A stretch of 43,637 bases of DNA from Chitinophagaceae bacterium (lineage in GTDB: Bacteria > Bacteroidota > Bacteroidia > Chitinophagales > Chitinophagaceae), in assembly GCA_004028765.1 (NCBI GenBank), contig SAIX01000102.1, forward strand, positions 1 to 43,637. Reading direction: 5' to 3'. Every line of letters starts with the position of its first letter. Position 1 is the stretch's first letter. Both the position numbers and the translations under genes were made by a program. The notes under the pieces were generated by a model that was given only the letters and a program-made list of their open reading frames with translations, ran no database searches and had not been told where the DNA came from. Shown piece by piece: positions 8,069-16,926 of the stretch.

Positions 8069-9244
8069 TCAGCCCTTCTTCAAAAGCGCCGCAAACATTG
8101 TATCTGCTTTCCCGGTATATCCTTCATATAAATTCATTTCAACCAGTAAAAAACCGCCTTGTTGTAATAACCGGTTTACCTGCGCTTCGTTTTCTTTTTC
8201 GAAAACAGAGCAGGTGATATAAAGCAGGTGGCCGCCATCTGTAATATGCGGCAATATATTGGAAAGGATTTTTTGCTGAAGACCGGAATAGGCTTCGATC
8301 TTTTCATCCGAAAAAAAATACAATTGTTCCGGCGTCCTTCCCCAGGTTCCACTGCCACTGCAAGGAGCATCGCAGATCACCAGGTCAAAAGGAGATCCTG
8401 ATATCCGGAATCCTGGTCTGGATAAATCTGATATAATACTTCTAAAGTGTTGCACTCCGGCACGTTGAAAACGCTCCTTGAGATTTTGCAGGATCGATGG
8501 GCGCAGATCGGAAACGGTCAGATCGATATCCCCCAATTCATCGATCGCCAGTAAGGATTTTCCACCGCTGGCAGCACAACAATCCCAAACAGAAAGTTTG
8601 CCGGAACGGTTATTGCCGATGCGTTTCATTAATGCCCCCACGCGCTGTGAATTTTTATCCTGAATCACTACTTCCTTATCAAGGGCGAGTAAACGATCCA
8701 CTTTACTGCTGTTGGGAAGGGAAAGGCAACCGGGGATGGTTTCAGCAAAAACAATATTTTCTTTTTCCAGAACCTGTTTTACAGCATTTGAATACCCTGG
8801 CCTGATGCGAAGGAAAAGATCGGGCTGAATGCAATGTGACAAAGCAAAAGCCTGATGATCGATCCCCTTACTCAATTCTTTTTCCCAGGGAAAAATCGCA
8901 GCAGGGTTGAAAGACGGATATATTTTTTTCAAAAATGTAATCCGTTGTGAGAGGTCATCGCTGCAGCCAGCAAGCCAGTTATCTTCATAAAGTATTGCCC
9001 ATTCTTTCCGGATATCGGAACAAAGAAACAAAGCTGCTTTCAGTCTTTCCTCCACCGAAATATCTTCAAAAGCATGCCCTGCCCGGTAATAACAATAACA
9101 AAGATGGCCAATCAGTTTCCTGTCCTTCGATCCATGCTTTTTATGCTCTGCAAAATATTGCTTGAGGAAATGCGTAAGAGGCAGGGAACCATCATACGAA
9201 CGGATCAATACAACAGCTGTATTAAAATAGGAGTGATAACGCAT
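8069..9244 (-). CDS. RsmB/NOP-type SAM-dependent RNA cytosine methyltransferase
   Basis: A 391-residue m5C RNA methyltransferase-like protein. The SAM-binding motif DCCAASGGKS, motif IV with the Pro-Cys DAPCSGSGTWGRTPE, and motif VI with the second catalytic Cys YITCSVFEKENE are all present in order over residues ~220-365. The N-terminal ~200 residues are helical and replace the usual NusB-like domain. The substrate is probably rRNA or tRNA and cannot be specified. It is convergent with mnmA with a 2-bp gap. Its likely promoter overlaps the sucB terminator. It is a stand-alone gene. Confidence 0.9.
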   Translation of the reverse strand: MRYHSYFNTAVVLIRSYDGSLPLTHFLKQYFAEHKKHGSKDRKLIGHLCYCYYRAGHAFEDISVEERLKAALFLCSDIRKEWAILYEDNWLAGCSDDLSQRITFLKKIYPSFNPAAIFPWEKELSKGIDHQAFALSHCIQPDLFLRIRPGYSNAVKQVLEKENIVFAETIPGCLSLPNSSKVDRLLALDKEVVIQDKNSQRVGALMKRIGNNRSGKLSVWDCCAASGGKSLLAIDELGDIDLTVSDLRPSILQNLKERFQRAGVQHFRSIISDLSRPGFRISGSPFDLVICDAPCSGSGTWGRTPEQLYFFSDEKIEAYSGLQQKILSNILPHITDGGHLLYITCSVFEKENEAQVNRLLQQGGFLLVEMNLYEGYTGKADTMFAALLKKG

Positions 9245-9276
9245 GAGTTCCTGCGAAAATTTAATTCCCTTTTATA

Positions 9277-9305
9277 TAAAAAACCTGCCCATGATCGGGC
9301 AGGTT
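9277..9305 (-). terminator. Intrinsic terminator of the sucAB unit
   Basis: A perfect 9-bp stem, AACCTGCCC (9282-9290) with GGGCAGGTT (9297-9305), has loop ATGATC and is followed by T6 on the minus strand. It lies 40 bases after the sucB stop. Confidence 0.88.
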
Positions 9306-9313
9306 CAAAAATA
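9306..9313 (-). promoter_or_regulatory. -7 promoter element for RNA methyltransferase gene, abutting sucB terminator
   Basis: The minus strand reads TATTTTTG, an exact consensus match. It directly abuts the sucB terminator stem (9305), so transcription for the downstream methyltransferase gene (ATG 9244) would begin inside the hairpin. No clear -33 element was seen. Confidence 0.45.
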
Positions 9314-9345
9314 AAGCTGCTTTATCATTTGTGTAAAATAAACCG

Positions 9346-10572
9346 TTACAGTTCCAGCAGGGTTTTCACGGGGTCTTTCCCCATTAATAACAGTTGCGGG
9401 TTTTCCAGCAATTCTTTTACACGAACAAGAAAACTTACACTTTCACGGCCATCAATGATACGGTGGTCGTAACTGAGCGCGAGATACATCATCGAACGGA
9501 TCATCACCTGGCCATTCACTGCCATGGGCCGCTCCTGGATTTTATGCATCCCGAGAATCGCGCTTTGGGGAATATTGATAATGGGTGTACTCATTAAACT
9601 ACCGAACACACCTCCATTGGTGATCGTAAAAGTTCCGCCCTGTAATTCCTCTGCCGTCAATTTACTGTCGCGCGCTTTGCCGGCGAGCTCCAGCACTTTC
9701 TTTTCAATCTCAGCCATCCCAAGGCTTTCTACATTCCGGATCACCGGAACCGTTAGTCCCCTTGGTGTACTTACCGCGATGCTGATATCCGCATAATCGT
9801 GGTATTGGATACTGTCGCCATCGATATAGGCATTTACAGAAGGCCATTCGCCCAGCGCGATGGCACAGGCTTTGGCAAAAAAACTCATGAACCCAAGGTT
9901 CACACCATGTTGTTCCTTGAATTTGTCTTTGTATTGTTTCCTTATCTCCAGTATACTTGTCATATCCACTTCGTTAAAAGTGGTAAGCATCGCTGTTGTG
10001 TTTTTTGCTTCCACGAGGCGGCGGCTGATGGTCCGGCGCAGGCTGCTCATTTTATCGCGGCGGATATTACGCGAATAGAGTTCATTGTTGCCGAATGCTT
10101 TTTTACCGGGATTGCTCAGCGCTTCCAGTACATCATGCTTTAATATTTTGCCCCCGCTGCCTGAGGCTTTGATGGAAGAGGGATCCACTTTCTTATCTGC
10201 GATAATTGCAGATGCAACAGGTGTTGCTTTGATATCGTTCGAAACATTGGTAACAGGTGCTTCCGCAACTGCCGCTTTTGCGGGTTCTGCTGCCGCAGGT
10301 GTTTCCTGTTTGGGTCTTGCAATAACAGCAGGTTTTTCTGCAGTTTCATCTATCTGCGCCAGCACATCCCCGATATTCAATGTATCCCCTTCTTTGGCAA
10401 GCGGTTTAAAAGTGCCTGCTTTTTCGGCGTTCACTTCAAAAGTGGCTTTCTCGCTTTCCAGTTCAGCGATCACTTCATCCCGCTCAACCCAGTCGCCTTC
10501 TTTTTTTGTCCATTTCAGCAGTGTAACCTCCGTAATGGATTCGCCGATGGTGGGCACTTTGATATCAATCAT
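9346..10572 (-). CDS. sucB: 2-oxoglutarate dehydrogenase E2, dihydrolipoyl succinyltransferase
   Basis: The E2 core of the 2-oxoglutarate dehydrogenase complex; it transfers the succinyl group from lipoate to CoA in the TCA cycle. The 408 residues contain one lipoyl domain (1-75, lipoyl Lys42 in ELESEKATF), an Ala/Pro-rich linker, a peripheral-subunit-binding domain ([20 protein letters not shown], ~125-160) and the catalytic domain with active-site [11 protein letters not shown] near the C-terminus. [19 protein letters not shown] is typical of the succinyl-type E2. It lies 39 bases after the E1 gene on the same strand, so it forms an operon. No E3 gene (lipoamide dehydrogenase) is in the window. 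Confidence 0.96.
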   Translation of the reverse strand: MIDIKVPTIGESITEVTLLKWTKKEGDWVERDEVIAELESEKATFEVNAEKAGTFKPLAKEGDTLNIGDVLAQIDETAEKPAVIARPKQETPAAAEPAKAAVAEAPVTNVSNDIKATPVASAIIADKKVDPSSIKASGSGGKILKHDVLEALSNPGKKAFGNNELYSRNIRRDKMSSLRRTISRRLVEAKNTTAMLTTFNEVDMTSILEIRKQYKDKFKEQHGVNLGFMSFFAKACAIALGEWPSVNAYIDGDSIQYHDYADISIAVSTPRGLTVPVIRNVESLGMAEIEKKVLELAGKARDSKLTAEELQGGTFTITNGGVFGSLMSTPIINIPQSAILGMHKIQERPMAVNGQVMIRSMMYLALSYDHRIIDGRESVSFLVRVKELLENPQLLLMGKDPVKTLLEL

Positions 10573-10611
10573 AAAAACTTATTTCTGGTTATTATTTGTT
10601 TTGATCTATGC

Positions 10612-13362
10612 TCAGATACTGAAAGCCGTATCAACAATCTCCGCCTGTTCCTGTGCATGCACTTTGTGATAGCCTGTTGCAGTGGACGCACTCGCATTGC
10701 GGCTGATCACGCCAAAGTTCACAGATTTCAGGTTCATCTGAAGAAAAGATGCCGCACCCATATTCAGGGGTTCTTCCTGCACCCAGAACCAGGTGGCCTT
10801 ACTGTACTTGCTGTACAGTGCTTCGAGTTGTTTTTTCGGTAAGGGGTATATCTGTTCAAGGCGCACTACCGCAACATCTTTCCGGTTTTCTTTTGCCTGT
10901 TTATCTGCCAGTTCAAAATACAATTTCCCGCTGCAGAAAAGTACTTTTTTCACCTGTGAGGCGTCATCTACAAATGTATCATCGATCAGTTCCCTGAAAC
11001 CGCCTTCGCTGAATTCAGAAACCGGGCTATAAGTGGCAGGGTTACGGAGATTGGCTTTCGGCGCGAAGTTGATCAGGGGTTTCCGGAAAGGCCATGCCAG
11101 TTGCCTGCGCATCGCATGGAAGAAATTGGAAGCACTGGTGATATTCGTGATTACGATATTTAATTCTGCAGCAAGCTGAAGGAAACGCTCCATTCTTGCA
11201 CTGCTGTGCTCGGGACCCTGTCCCTCATATCCATGCGGCAGCAACATCACCACCCCATTCTGGCGTAGCCATTTTTGTTCCCCTGCGGTGATAAACTGAT
11301 CGATCATTGTTTGTGCACCATTGGAAAAATCGCCGAACTGCGCTTCCCAGATAACCAAAGCATTCGGATTGGCAAGTGCATATCCATATTCAAAACCCAA
11401 TACCCCATACTCACTCAGCAGTGAATTATAGATCCGGAATTTTTCCTGGTTTTCCCTGAAATGGTTGAGGCGGTTATACCCCTTGTTGGTATTCTCATCA
11501 CGGAGAATGGCATGGCGGTGACTGAATGTGCCGCGCTGTACATCCTGACCGCTCATGCGAACGATGTTGCCATCCAGTAATATCGAACCATATGCCATCA
11601 ACTCAGCGGTTGCCCAGTCTATCTTCTGTTCGGCTTCAAGCAGCCTGATTTTTTCCTGCAGCAGCTTTTCCACTTTTTTCAGGGGCTGAAAACCTTCAGG
11701 CCACTTCATCAGGTTTGAAAAAAGAAGATTGACTTCTTCTGCAGGGATTGCCGTAACGGGAGATGATTCAAAATCTTCAGGTGTGGCTTTGCGCAAACTT
11801 TTCCAGGCAAGTTCAGGTTGCTGGTAATGGTAAGGGAGCGGGTTCTGTTTTACTTCATCCAAACGCTCCTGCAGATCGCCCCAGAATTTCTTTTCCATTT
11901 CACGGGCCAGTTCTTTGGCATCGGGTTCGCCGTTTTCCAAAAGATAGTTTGTATAAATCTCACGCGGGTTCTGGTGCTTGTCGATCAGCCCGTACAATTG
12001 CGGTTGGGTGTATTTGGGATCATCCCCCTCGTTGTGGCCATGTTTGCGGTAGCAAACCATGTCGATAAAAATATCGCTGTTAAACTGCTGGCGGTAACGT
12101 GTTGCGATCTCCGCACATTTTACCACGGCTTCTGCATCATCGCCGTTTACATGCAATACCGGCGCCTGCACCATGGCGGCAACCGAGGTACAGTAATCGG
12201 CACTTCTTGCATCATCAAAGTCGGTTGTGAATCCGATCTGGTTATTGATCACAAAATGTATGGTGCCACCGGTATAATAACCGCGCAGGTTGCTCATCTG
12301 CAACACTTCGTAAACGATGCCCTGGCCGGCCACCGAGGCATCCCCATGTACCAGTATCGGTAATATCTTATCAAAATCACTTTGGTACATCACATCCGCT
12401 TTTGCACGAGCAAAGCCCACCACCACAGGGTTTACAGCTTCCAGGTGCGAGGGATTGGGCATCAGTTTCAGGTGCATGGTTTTATTATCTGCCGTTTGCA
12501 CTTCACTTCCATAACCCATGTGATATTTTACATCACCGCTCCCCATTGTTTGATCAACAGCGGCGGTACCTTCAAATTCACTGAATATCTGTTCATAGGT
12601 TTTTCCCATGATATTGGCCAGCACGTTCAGCCTGCCGCGGTGCGCCATGCCGATCACCACTTCCTGAACATCGTTGTTTGCAGCAACATTGATGATTGCA
12701 TCCAGTGCTGCGATCGTGGTTTCACCTCCTTCCAGTGAAAAACGTTTCTGCCCGATATATTTTGTATGGAGGAATTTCTCGAACATCACCCCCTGGTTCA
12801 GTTTCTCAAGGATGCGTTTTCTTTTTTCAAGCGGCAACTGCTGCCTGAACCCGTTTTCCATTTCATTCGTAAGCCAGTCGATCTTTTCCTGGTTACTGAT
12901 GTATTTGAATTCGATACCTACGTGGTGGGCATATACATTTTCAAGGTGGGCAAGGATATTACGCAGCGTAGTGGCGCCAAGACCGATAAGGTTACCGGCC
13001 TGGTAAACTGTATCGAGGTCAGAATCTGACAAACCAAAAAAAGAAAGTGCCAGGTTCGCGCCCCTGTCCTTACGCGCACGGATAGGGTTGGTTTTTGCGA
13101 GCAGGTGGCCTTTGTTGCGGTAACCCAATATCAAACGGTACACCCTGATCTCCCGCATCCAGTCGATCTCAGCCGGGGAGCCAGCTTTCGCTTCTCCGGC
13201 CGGAGTTGAGGGTACATTCAACCCATTGCTGACAGCAAAATCAAAGCCTTCAAAAAATTTTTTCAGATCGGGATCAACGCTGGCCGGGTCATTTACAAAT
13301 TCCCGGTAAAGGTTTTCTATATACGACGGGTGGGAGTTGGTGATGTAAGAGAAGTCCTTCAT
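10612..13362 (-). CDS. sucA: 2-oxoglutarate dehydrogenase E1 component
   Basis: A thiamin-diphosphate-dependent decarboxylase that starts the 2-oxoglutarate dehydrogenase reaction. The ATG at 13362 (MKDFSYITNSHPSYIENLY) is preferred over an in-frame GTG two codons earlier; it gives 916 residues, the normal length. Family landmarks are the N-terminal E2-binding helix, the substrate-site segment IGMAHRGRLNVLAN, the ThDP motif with HGDASVAGQGIVYE and FVINNQIGFTT, the GHNEGDDPKYTQP segment, and the C-terminal part with EAQFGDFSNGAQTMIDQFI and LLPHGYEGQGPEHSSAR. Cytoplasmic. It is first in the sucAB operon and divergent from rpsT across a 246-bp gap in which no clear minus-strand promoter stands out. 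Confidence 0.97.
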   Translation of the reverse strand: MKDFSYITNSHPSYIENLYREFVNDPASVDPDLKKFFEGFDFAVSNGLNVPSTPAGEAKAGSPAEIDWMREIRVYRLILGYRNKGHLLAKTNPIRARKDRGANLALSFFGLSDSDLDTVYQAGNLIGLGATTLRNILAHLENVYAHHVGIEFKYISNQEKIDWLTNEMENGFRQQLPLEKRKRILEKLNQGVMFEKFLHTKYIGQKRFSLEGGETTIAALDAIINVAANNDVQEVVIGMAHRGRLNVLANIMGKTYEQIFSEFEGTAAVDQTMGSGDVKYHMGYGSEVQTADNKTMHLKLMPNPSHLEAVNPVVVGFARAKADVMYQSDFDKILPILVHGDASVAGQGIVYEVLQMSNLRGYYTGGTIHFVINNQIGFTTDFDDARSADYCTSVAAMVQAPVLHVNGDDAEAVVKCAEIATRYRQQFNSDIFIDMVCYRKHGHNEGDDPKYTQPQLYGLIDKHQNPREIYTNYLLENGEPDAKELAREMEKKFWGDLQERLDEVKQNPLPYHYQQPELAWKSLRKATPEDFESSPVTAIPAEEVNLLFSNLMKWPEGFQPLKKVEKLLQEKIRLLEAEQKIDWATAELMAYGSILLDGNIVRMSGQDVQRGTFSHRHAILRDENTNKGYNRLNHFRENQEKFRIYNSLLSEYGVLGFEYGYALANPNALVIWEAQFGDFSNGAQTMIDQFITAGEQKWLRQNGVVMLLPHGYEGQGPEHSSARMERFLQLAAELNIVITNITSASNFFHAMRRQLAWPFRKPLINFAPKANLRNPATYSPVSEFSEGGFRELIDDTFVDDASQVKKVLFCSGKLYFELADKQAKENRKDVAVVRLEQIYPLPKKQLEALYSKYSKATWFWVQEEPLNMGAASFLQMNLKSVNFGVISRNASASTATGYHKVHAQEQAEIVDTAFSI

Positions 13363-13580
13363 TTGCACAAAAGTTGGATGCCTGGGTCAAATAGTGGGCA
13401 AATATCGGTCATTGGAAGGAGAAAAAAAGTCAAATTTCAGGTGTATACCCATCAGAAACCAGTTGGTTACAGGATGCCGGGGTTTCCAACGAACCCGACA
13501 GTTTTTTTGGCGGATTCCTCTCTTAAACCCTTGTTTTCCACATTTTTTGCCATAAATTTTCAAAATTGAAAGGAAGGCCT

Positions 13581-13588
13581 TACCTTTG
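13581..13588 (+). promoter_or_regulatory. -7 promoter element for rpsT
   Basis: TACCTTTG is an exact TAnnTTTG match, identical to the aspartate kinase element and followed by GC. It lies 20 bases before the rpsT ATG. The rest of the sucA-rpsT gap shows nothing definite. Confidence 0.7.
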
Positions 13589-13608
13589 CCGTCCTGAAAA
13601 AATAATAC

Positions 13609-13863
13609 ATGGCAAATCATTCAGCTACCAAGAAAGACGTGAGACAAGCTTCCAAGCGTCGTGACCGTAACCGTTATAATGGCAAAACCACCCGTAACGC
13701 TATCCGCGACCTGAAAGCGAGCACTGAGAAGAAAGCTTATGATGAGAAACTTCCTGATGTTGTTTCTATGATCGACAAGCTCGCGAAACGTGGCGTTATC
13801 CATAAGAACAAAGCGGCCAACCTCAAAAGCAAACTGGCGAAGAAATCAGCCAATATCGCATAA
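13609..13863 (+). CDS. rpsT: 30S ribosomal protein S20
   Basis: An 84-residue basic protein of the small ribosomal subunit that binds 16S rRNA early in assembly. The sequence starts MANHSATKKDVRQASKRRDR, with the typical Lys/Arg-rich helices and a KSKLAKKSANIA end. The length is standard. It is a single gene with its own consensus -7 element and a strong terminator 24 bases after the stop. Confidence 0.98.
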   Translation: MANHSATKKDVRQASKRRDRNRYNGKTTRNAIRDLKASTEKKAYDEKLPDVVSMIDKLAKRGVIHKNKAANLKSKLAKKSANIA

Positions 13864-13886
13864 GATTGATTTTTGGAATGATATTG

Positions 13887-13920
13887 AAAACCAACCCGGG
13901 ACGGTTGGTTTTTTATTTTT
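13887..13920 (+). terminator. Intrinsic terminator after rpsT
   Basis: A perfect 10-bp stem, AAAACCAACC (13887-13896) with GGTTGGTTTT (13903-13912), has loop CGGGAC and is followed by a T-rich tail. The opposing histidine kinase gene ends inside it, so it may serve both strands. Confidence 0.9.
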
Positions 13921-15301
13921 CTGGAATGTCGGCATGCTTGCCAAGCGTAACGGTAAACCGGTTCATATCACTGGCAACGGGCGTATAGGTAACTGTTCCG
14001 TTATGGATCGAGATAAAACGATAAACGATGGAGAGTCCAAGCCCATAGCCCTTCGTGGTAAGTGCGTTGCCGCCCCGGAAAAACGGGATCATGATATTTT
14101 CCTTGTCATCGGCAGGTAACTGGGTGCCTGCATTGTCTATGTGTACAAAAACGGATTCTCCATCCGAATCGAGGGTTATGTACACTTTCTGGTCAACAGA
14201 ATATGTGTATGCATTTTTGATAAGATTGGTAAAAGCCGATTTCAGCAGGCTTTCATTACCCCGGATGATAAAGTCATCGTCGTTTTCCGGGAGGGATGCA
14301 AACGTGATATTGATCTGCAGGTCGGGGAATACTTTTTTACTGTGACTCACGGTTTCATAGATCAGTTCATCGATGCGGAGAAGGGGCCAGTCCTGCACAT
14401 ACCCCATATTTTCAAATTGAGAGATCAGCAGCAGCGAATTGGTGAGTTCGATCATTTCCTGCTGTTCTTCTTTTAAGGATAGCAGTACTTTTTTATACCC
14501 GGGAACCGAGAGCTCTTTATTAAGGGAGGATTCGGTTTGCGAGAGCATGGTTGCCAGCGGTGTGCGCAGTTCATGTGAGGCATGGTAAACAAAATTCTTC
14601 TGGAAGTCGAACGATTTCTGTAAACGCTCCAGCATGGCATTGAAATTCCTGGCGATCTCGTTCACTTCATCATTGTTCGCCTGTACGGGAACCCGTTCGG
14701 TAAGATTTTGAACACCGGTTTTCCGCATCTGCAGGCTAAGATCTTTCAAAGGTTGTATTGCCTGGCGCACAAACAAAAAGGATATCAATACAGATAAAAC
14801 CATCCCGCCAAAGAAAACCACGACAAGTATAAAGCGAAGGATATTCATACGGGCAAGCCCCGTTCTGTCGTACCCCGACACATACACATACGAGTCGGTT
14901 TCAGGAATATACATGGCCACAAGCTGTGCGCCGCTTTCATTATAACGTTTTACCTCTTCGCCTTTATGCAGGGTTTCGAGCTTTACCGGTAAGACTCTCG
15001 GGATCTGTAAAGTATCCGGGAAGCGGAAGATTACTTTTCCAGCCGAATCCAGGATATACACCTGTTCATAGAACAGGGCTTTATCATGAATGTCTTTGAT
15101 GATCCTGTAAGCAATTCCCGGATCATCCTGGCGGATGTCAACAAATATTTTATGTACTTCCAGCCCCTCTTTGCTAACCCTTTTAAAATAATCCTCTTCC
15201 CGCGCCTGGTAAAAAAGCAGGTACGTGGTTATACAGGCCACCAATAAGATCAGGCTTACAAAAAAAGTAAAAAGCAGTGCAAACCGGAGCTTGAAGTTCA
15301 T
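13913..15301 (-). CDS. Membrane sensor histidine kinase (HAMP, HisKA, HATPase)
   Basis: A two-component sensor kinase of 462 residues. TM1 spans ~5-31, an extracytoplasmic sensor region ~32-152, TM2 ~153-178 and the HAMP linker ~178-232. The dimerisation domain carries phospho-acceptor His243 in YHASHELRTPLA. The ATPase domain (~340-455) has the N box (FTNLIKNAY), G1 (VHIDNAGTQLP) and G2 (GYGLGLSIVYRF). The gene follows its response regulator by 15 bases. The sensed signal is unknown; the architecture resembles CusS/ArlS-type kinases. It ends within the rpsT terminator. Confidence 0.95.
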   Translation of the reverse strand: MNFKLRFALLFTFFVSLILLVACITTYLLFYQAREEDYFKRVSKEGLEVHKIFVDIRQDDPGIAYRIIKDIHDKALFYEQVYILDSAGKVIFRFPDTLQIPRVLPVKLETLHKGEEVKRYNESGAQLVAMYIPETDSYVYVSGYDRTGLARMNILRFILVVVFFGGMVLSVLISFLFVRQAIQPLKDLSLQMRKTGVQNLTERVPVQANNDEVNEIARNFNAMLERLQKSFDFQKNFVYHASHELRTPLATMLSQTESSLNKELSVPGYKKVLLSLKEEQQEMIELTNSLLLISQFENMGYVQDWPLLRIDELIYETVSHSKKVFPDLQINITFASLPENDDDFIIRGNESLLKSAFTNLIKNAYTYSVDQKVYITLDSDGESVFVHIDNAGTQLPADDKENIMIPFFRGGNALTTKGYGLGLSIVYRFISIHNGTVTYTPVASDMNRFTVTLGKHADIPEK

Positions 15302-15316
15302 TGCACAGCGTTTGTT

Positions 15317-15997
15317 TTATTTGATATAATACCCGAACCCGGGTTTGGTGTGGATCAGTTTGTGTTCAAAAGGTTTATCGATCTTGTTCCTGAGAAAACT
15401 GATATACACTTCGATGGTATTGGTGCCGGTATCGAAGCTGAGGTCCCATACTTTTTCGAGGATTTCCTGTTTGGAGATCACCCGGTCTTTATTGCGGGCG
15501 AGCAATACAAGTAAAGTAAATTCCTTGGCAGTGAGGTTGATGTTCACCCCGCTGCGGACAACGGTTTTATTCAAAAAATTAATTTCCATATCCTCCACAA
15601 CAATGGTATCGGTGGCAGCGGGCACTTCGGACCGCTTCAGGAATACTTTGATCCGTGCAAAGAGTTCGCTGAAATGAAATGGCTTAACGATATAATCATC
15701 GGCACCGATATTAAACGCCTCTACTTTGTCGTGTATCTCCCCCGCCGCGGTGAGCATAATGATGGGGATTTTTTTATTCTGTTCCCTGAATTCTTTACAA
15801 AGTGTATACCCGTCTTTATAAGGCAGGTTGATATCCAGTAATACAAGCGAATAATTTTCCTGGTTAAATAAACGCGATGCTTCCAGGCCGTCAACAGCTA
15901 TATCGGTTTCGTATCCGTTGCTTTTCAATTCCTCGCTGATGATTTTACCAAGCTTCGTTTCATCTTCCACCAGCAATATTTTATGTGTATTACTCAT
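15317..15997 (-). CDS. OmpR-family response regulator
   Basis: A DNA-binding partner of the downstream kinase, 226 residues. The receiver domain (1-120) has the acidic pocket VEDE at ~10-13, phospho-acceptor Asp55 in LVLLDINLP, Thr83 (MLTAAG) and Lys105 (VKPFHF). The C-terminal winged helix (~130-226) ends HTKPGFGYYIK, with the recognition-helix region TNTIEVYISFLRNKID. A TATTTTG element and a 24-bp palindrome upstream suggest its own regulated promoter, possibly autoregulated. Targets are unknown. Confidence 0.96.
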   Translation of the reverse strand: MSNTHKILLVEDETKLGKIISEELKSNGYETDIAVDGLEASRLFNQENYSLVLLDINLPYKDGYTLCKEFREQNKKIPIIMLTAAGEIHDKVEAFNIGADDYIVKPFHFSELFARIKVFLKRSEVPAATDTIVVEDMEINFLNKTVVRSGVNINLTAKEFTLLVLLARNKDRVISKQEILEKVWDLSFDTGTNTIEVYISFLRNKIDKPFEHKLIHTKPGFGYYIK

Positions 15998-16026
15998 GCG
16001 CAGTTTCTGATTTCGGTCTGAAAATA

Positions 16027-16062
16027 CAAAATAAAGGCATAACTGATAGCAGTACCAGTTAT
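16027..16062 (-). promoter_or_regulatory. Promoter and palindrome upstream of the two-component pair
   Basis: The minus strand has TATTTTG at 16033-16027, 29 bases before the regulator ATG. Just upstream lies a perfect inverted repeat, ATAACTG-N10-CAGTTAT (16039-16062). Its placement over the -33 region fits an activator or autoregulator site; this is inferred from position only. Confidence 0.4.
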
Positions 16063-16093
16063 TAACAGAGGTGCTTATAAAAGAAAGTGAGGA

Positions 16094-16813
16094 TTATTCT
16101 ACCTTTTTCACTTCGCCGCTTCCGGCAACATTCTGTTTAACCACAGGGTTGCCTTTGTAAAAAACAGATCCGCCCCCGGCAATGCTTACGTCCAGTTTAT
16201 TGTCTGCAAAAACCTTTACATTACCGATACCGGCAATTTTCACAACGGTGGATTCTGCTTTGAGTTCGTCGGCATTATAATCGCCGGCTCCGCTGATCTT
16301 CACGACCTGATCGCGTGTTTCACCATGCAAAGTGATATTTCCGGTACCGGCTATTTCCGCTTCTACGGAAGGTGTATTTACCTCCAGTCGCACATCTCCT
16401 GCTCCGGCGATTTTCAGCTTCAGTTTATCTCCTCCGGTAAATTTATTTTTACCCGTTACGTTCCCGCTTCCGGCAATAGCCACTTCCTCGAGTTTGGGGG
16501 TGGTGATATAAATTTTGATATCATGGTCGGAAGAGAGGTTTATTTTTTTCCGGGTATATACCACGAGACGCCCATTTTCTTCGCGGGTAAGAATATAGTC
16601 CTGCAGGTTTTCATCGGCTTCCACCCGGATGGAAGTTACCGGTCCCTGTGTCAGTTCCAAATCATAACTGCCTTCAAGGCCGATGCGTTCGGCATGCGAT
16701 ACCTGCCTGTTCTGCGTAACCAGGACACCATTTCCCACCACACGTTTATAACCCAGGAAAACGCAGGCAGAAAAAAGCAGCGTGTCCGCAAAGAAGAGGG
16801 AAACTTTTCTCAT
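16094..16813 (-). CDS. Exported DUF2807 (head GIN domain) protein
   Basis: A 239-residue envelope protein from the ATG at 16813, which opens a membrane/signal segment (SLFFADTLLFSACVFLGY); a longer upstream frame has no such start. From residue ~45 it has the DUF2807 pattern: repeated GxGxV turns of a beta-helix (GSGNVTG, GAGDVRLE, GTGNITLH, GAGDYNAD, GIGNVKV, GGGSVFY, GSGEVKK) about every 20-25 residues. The function of the family is not settled; it is common in Bacteroidota and may be an adhesin or cell-surface beta-helix. It lies upstream of the two-component operon on the same strand (96-bp gap). A minus-strand TAACTTTC (16831-16838) may be its -7 element. Confidence 0.85.
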   Translation of the reverse strand: MRKVSLFFADTLLFSACVFLGYKRVVGNGVLVTQNRQVSHAERIGLEGSYDLELTQGPVTSIRVEADENLQDYILTREENGRLVVYTRKKINLSSDHDIKIYITTPKLEEVAIAGSGNVTGKNKFTGGDKLKLKIAGAGDVRLEVNTPSVEAEIAGTGNITLHGETRDQVVKISGAGDYNADELKAESTVVKIAGIGNVKVFADNKLDVSIAGGGSVFYKGNPVVKQNVAGSGEVKKVE

Positions 16814-16914
16814 AAGAAGGTTTTGAAAACGAAAGTTACAAAAAACATCCCCTGATACGAAACCGTTCCGATAGCTTTCCCGGCCGTTTATCCGGCATAG
16901 CGGCAAAATTCTGT

Positions 16915-16922
16915 TACCTTCG
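16915..16922 (+). promoter_or_regulatory. -7-like element immediately before guaA
   Basis: TACCTTCG differs from TAnnTTTG by one base and ends only four bases before the guaA ATG. Such placement would yield a leaderless or almost leaderless transcript. Confidence 0.4.
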
Positions 16923-16926
16923 CGGC

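Noticed and set aside
10085..10669. 194-codon + strand frame opposite sucB
   Set aside because: It is the Ala/Ser-rich shadow of the sucB linker and lipoyl domain; there is no start context.
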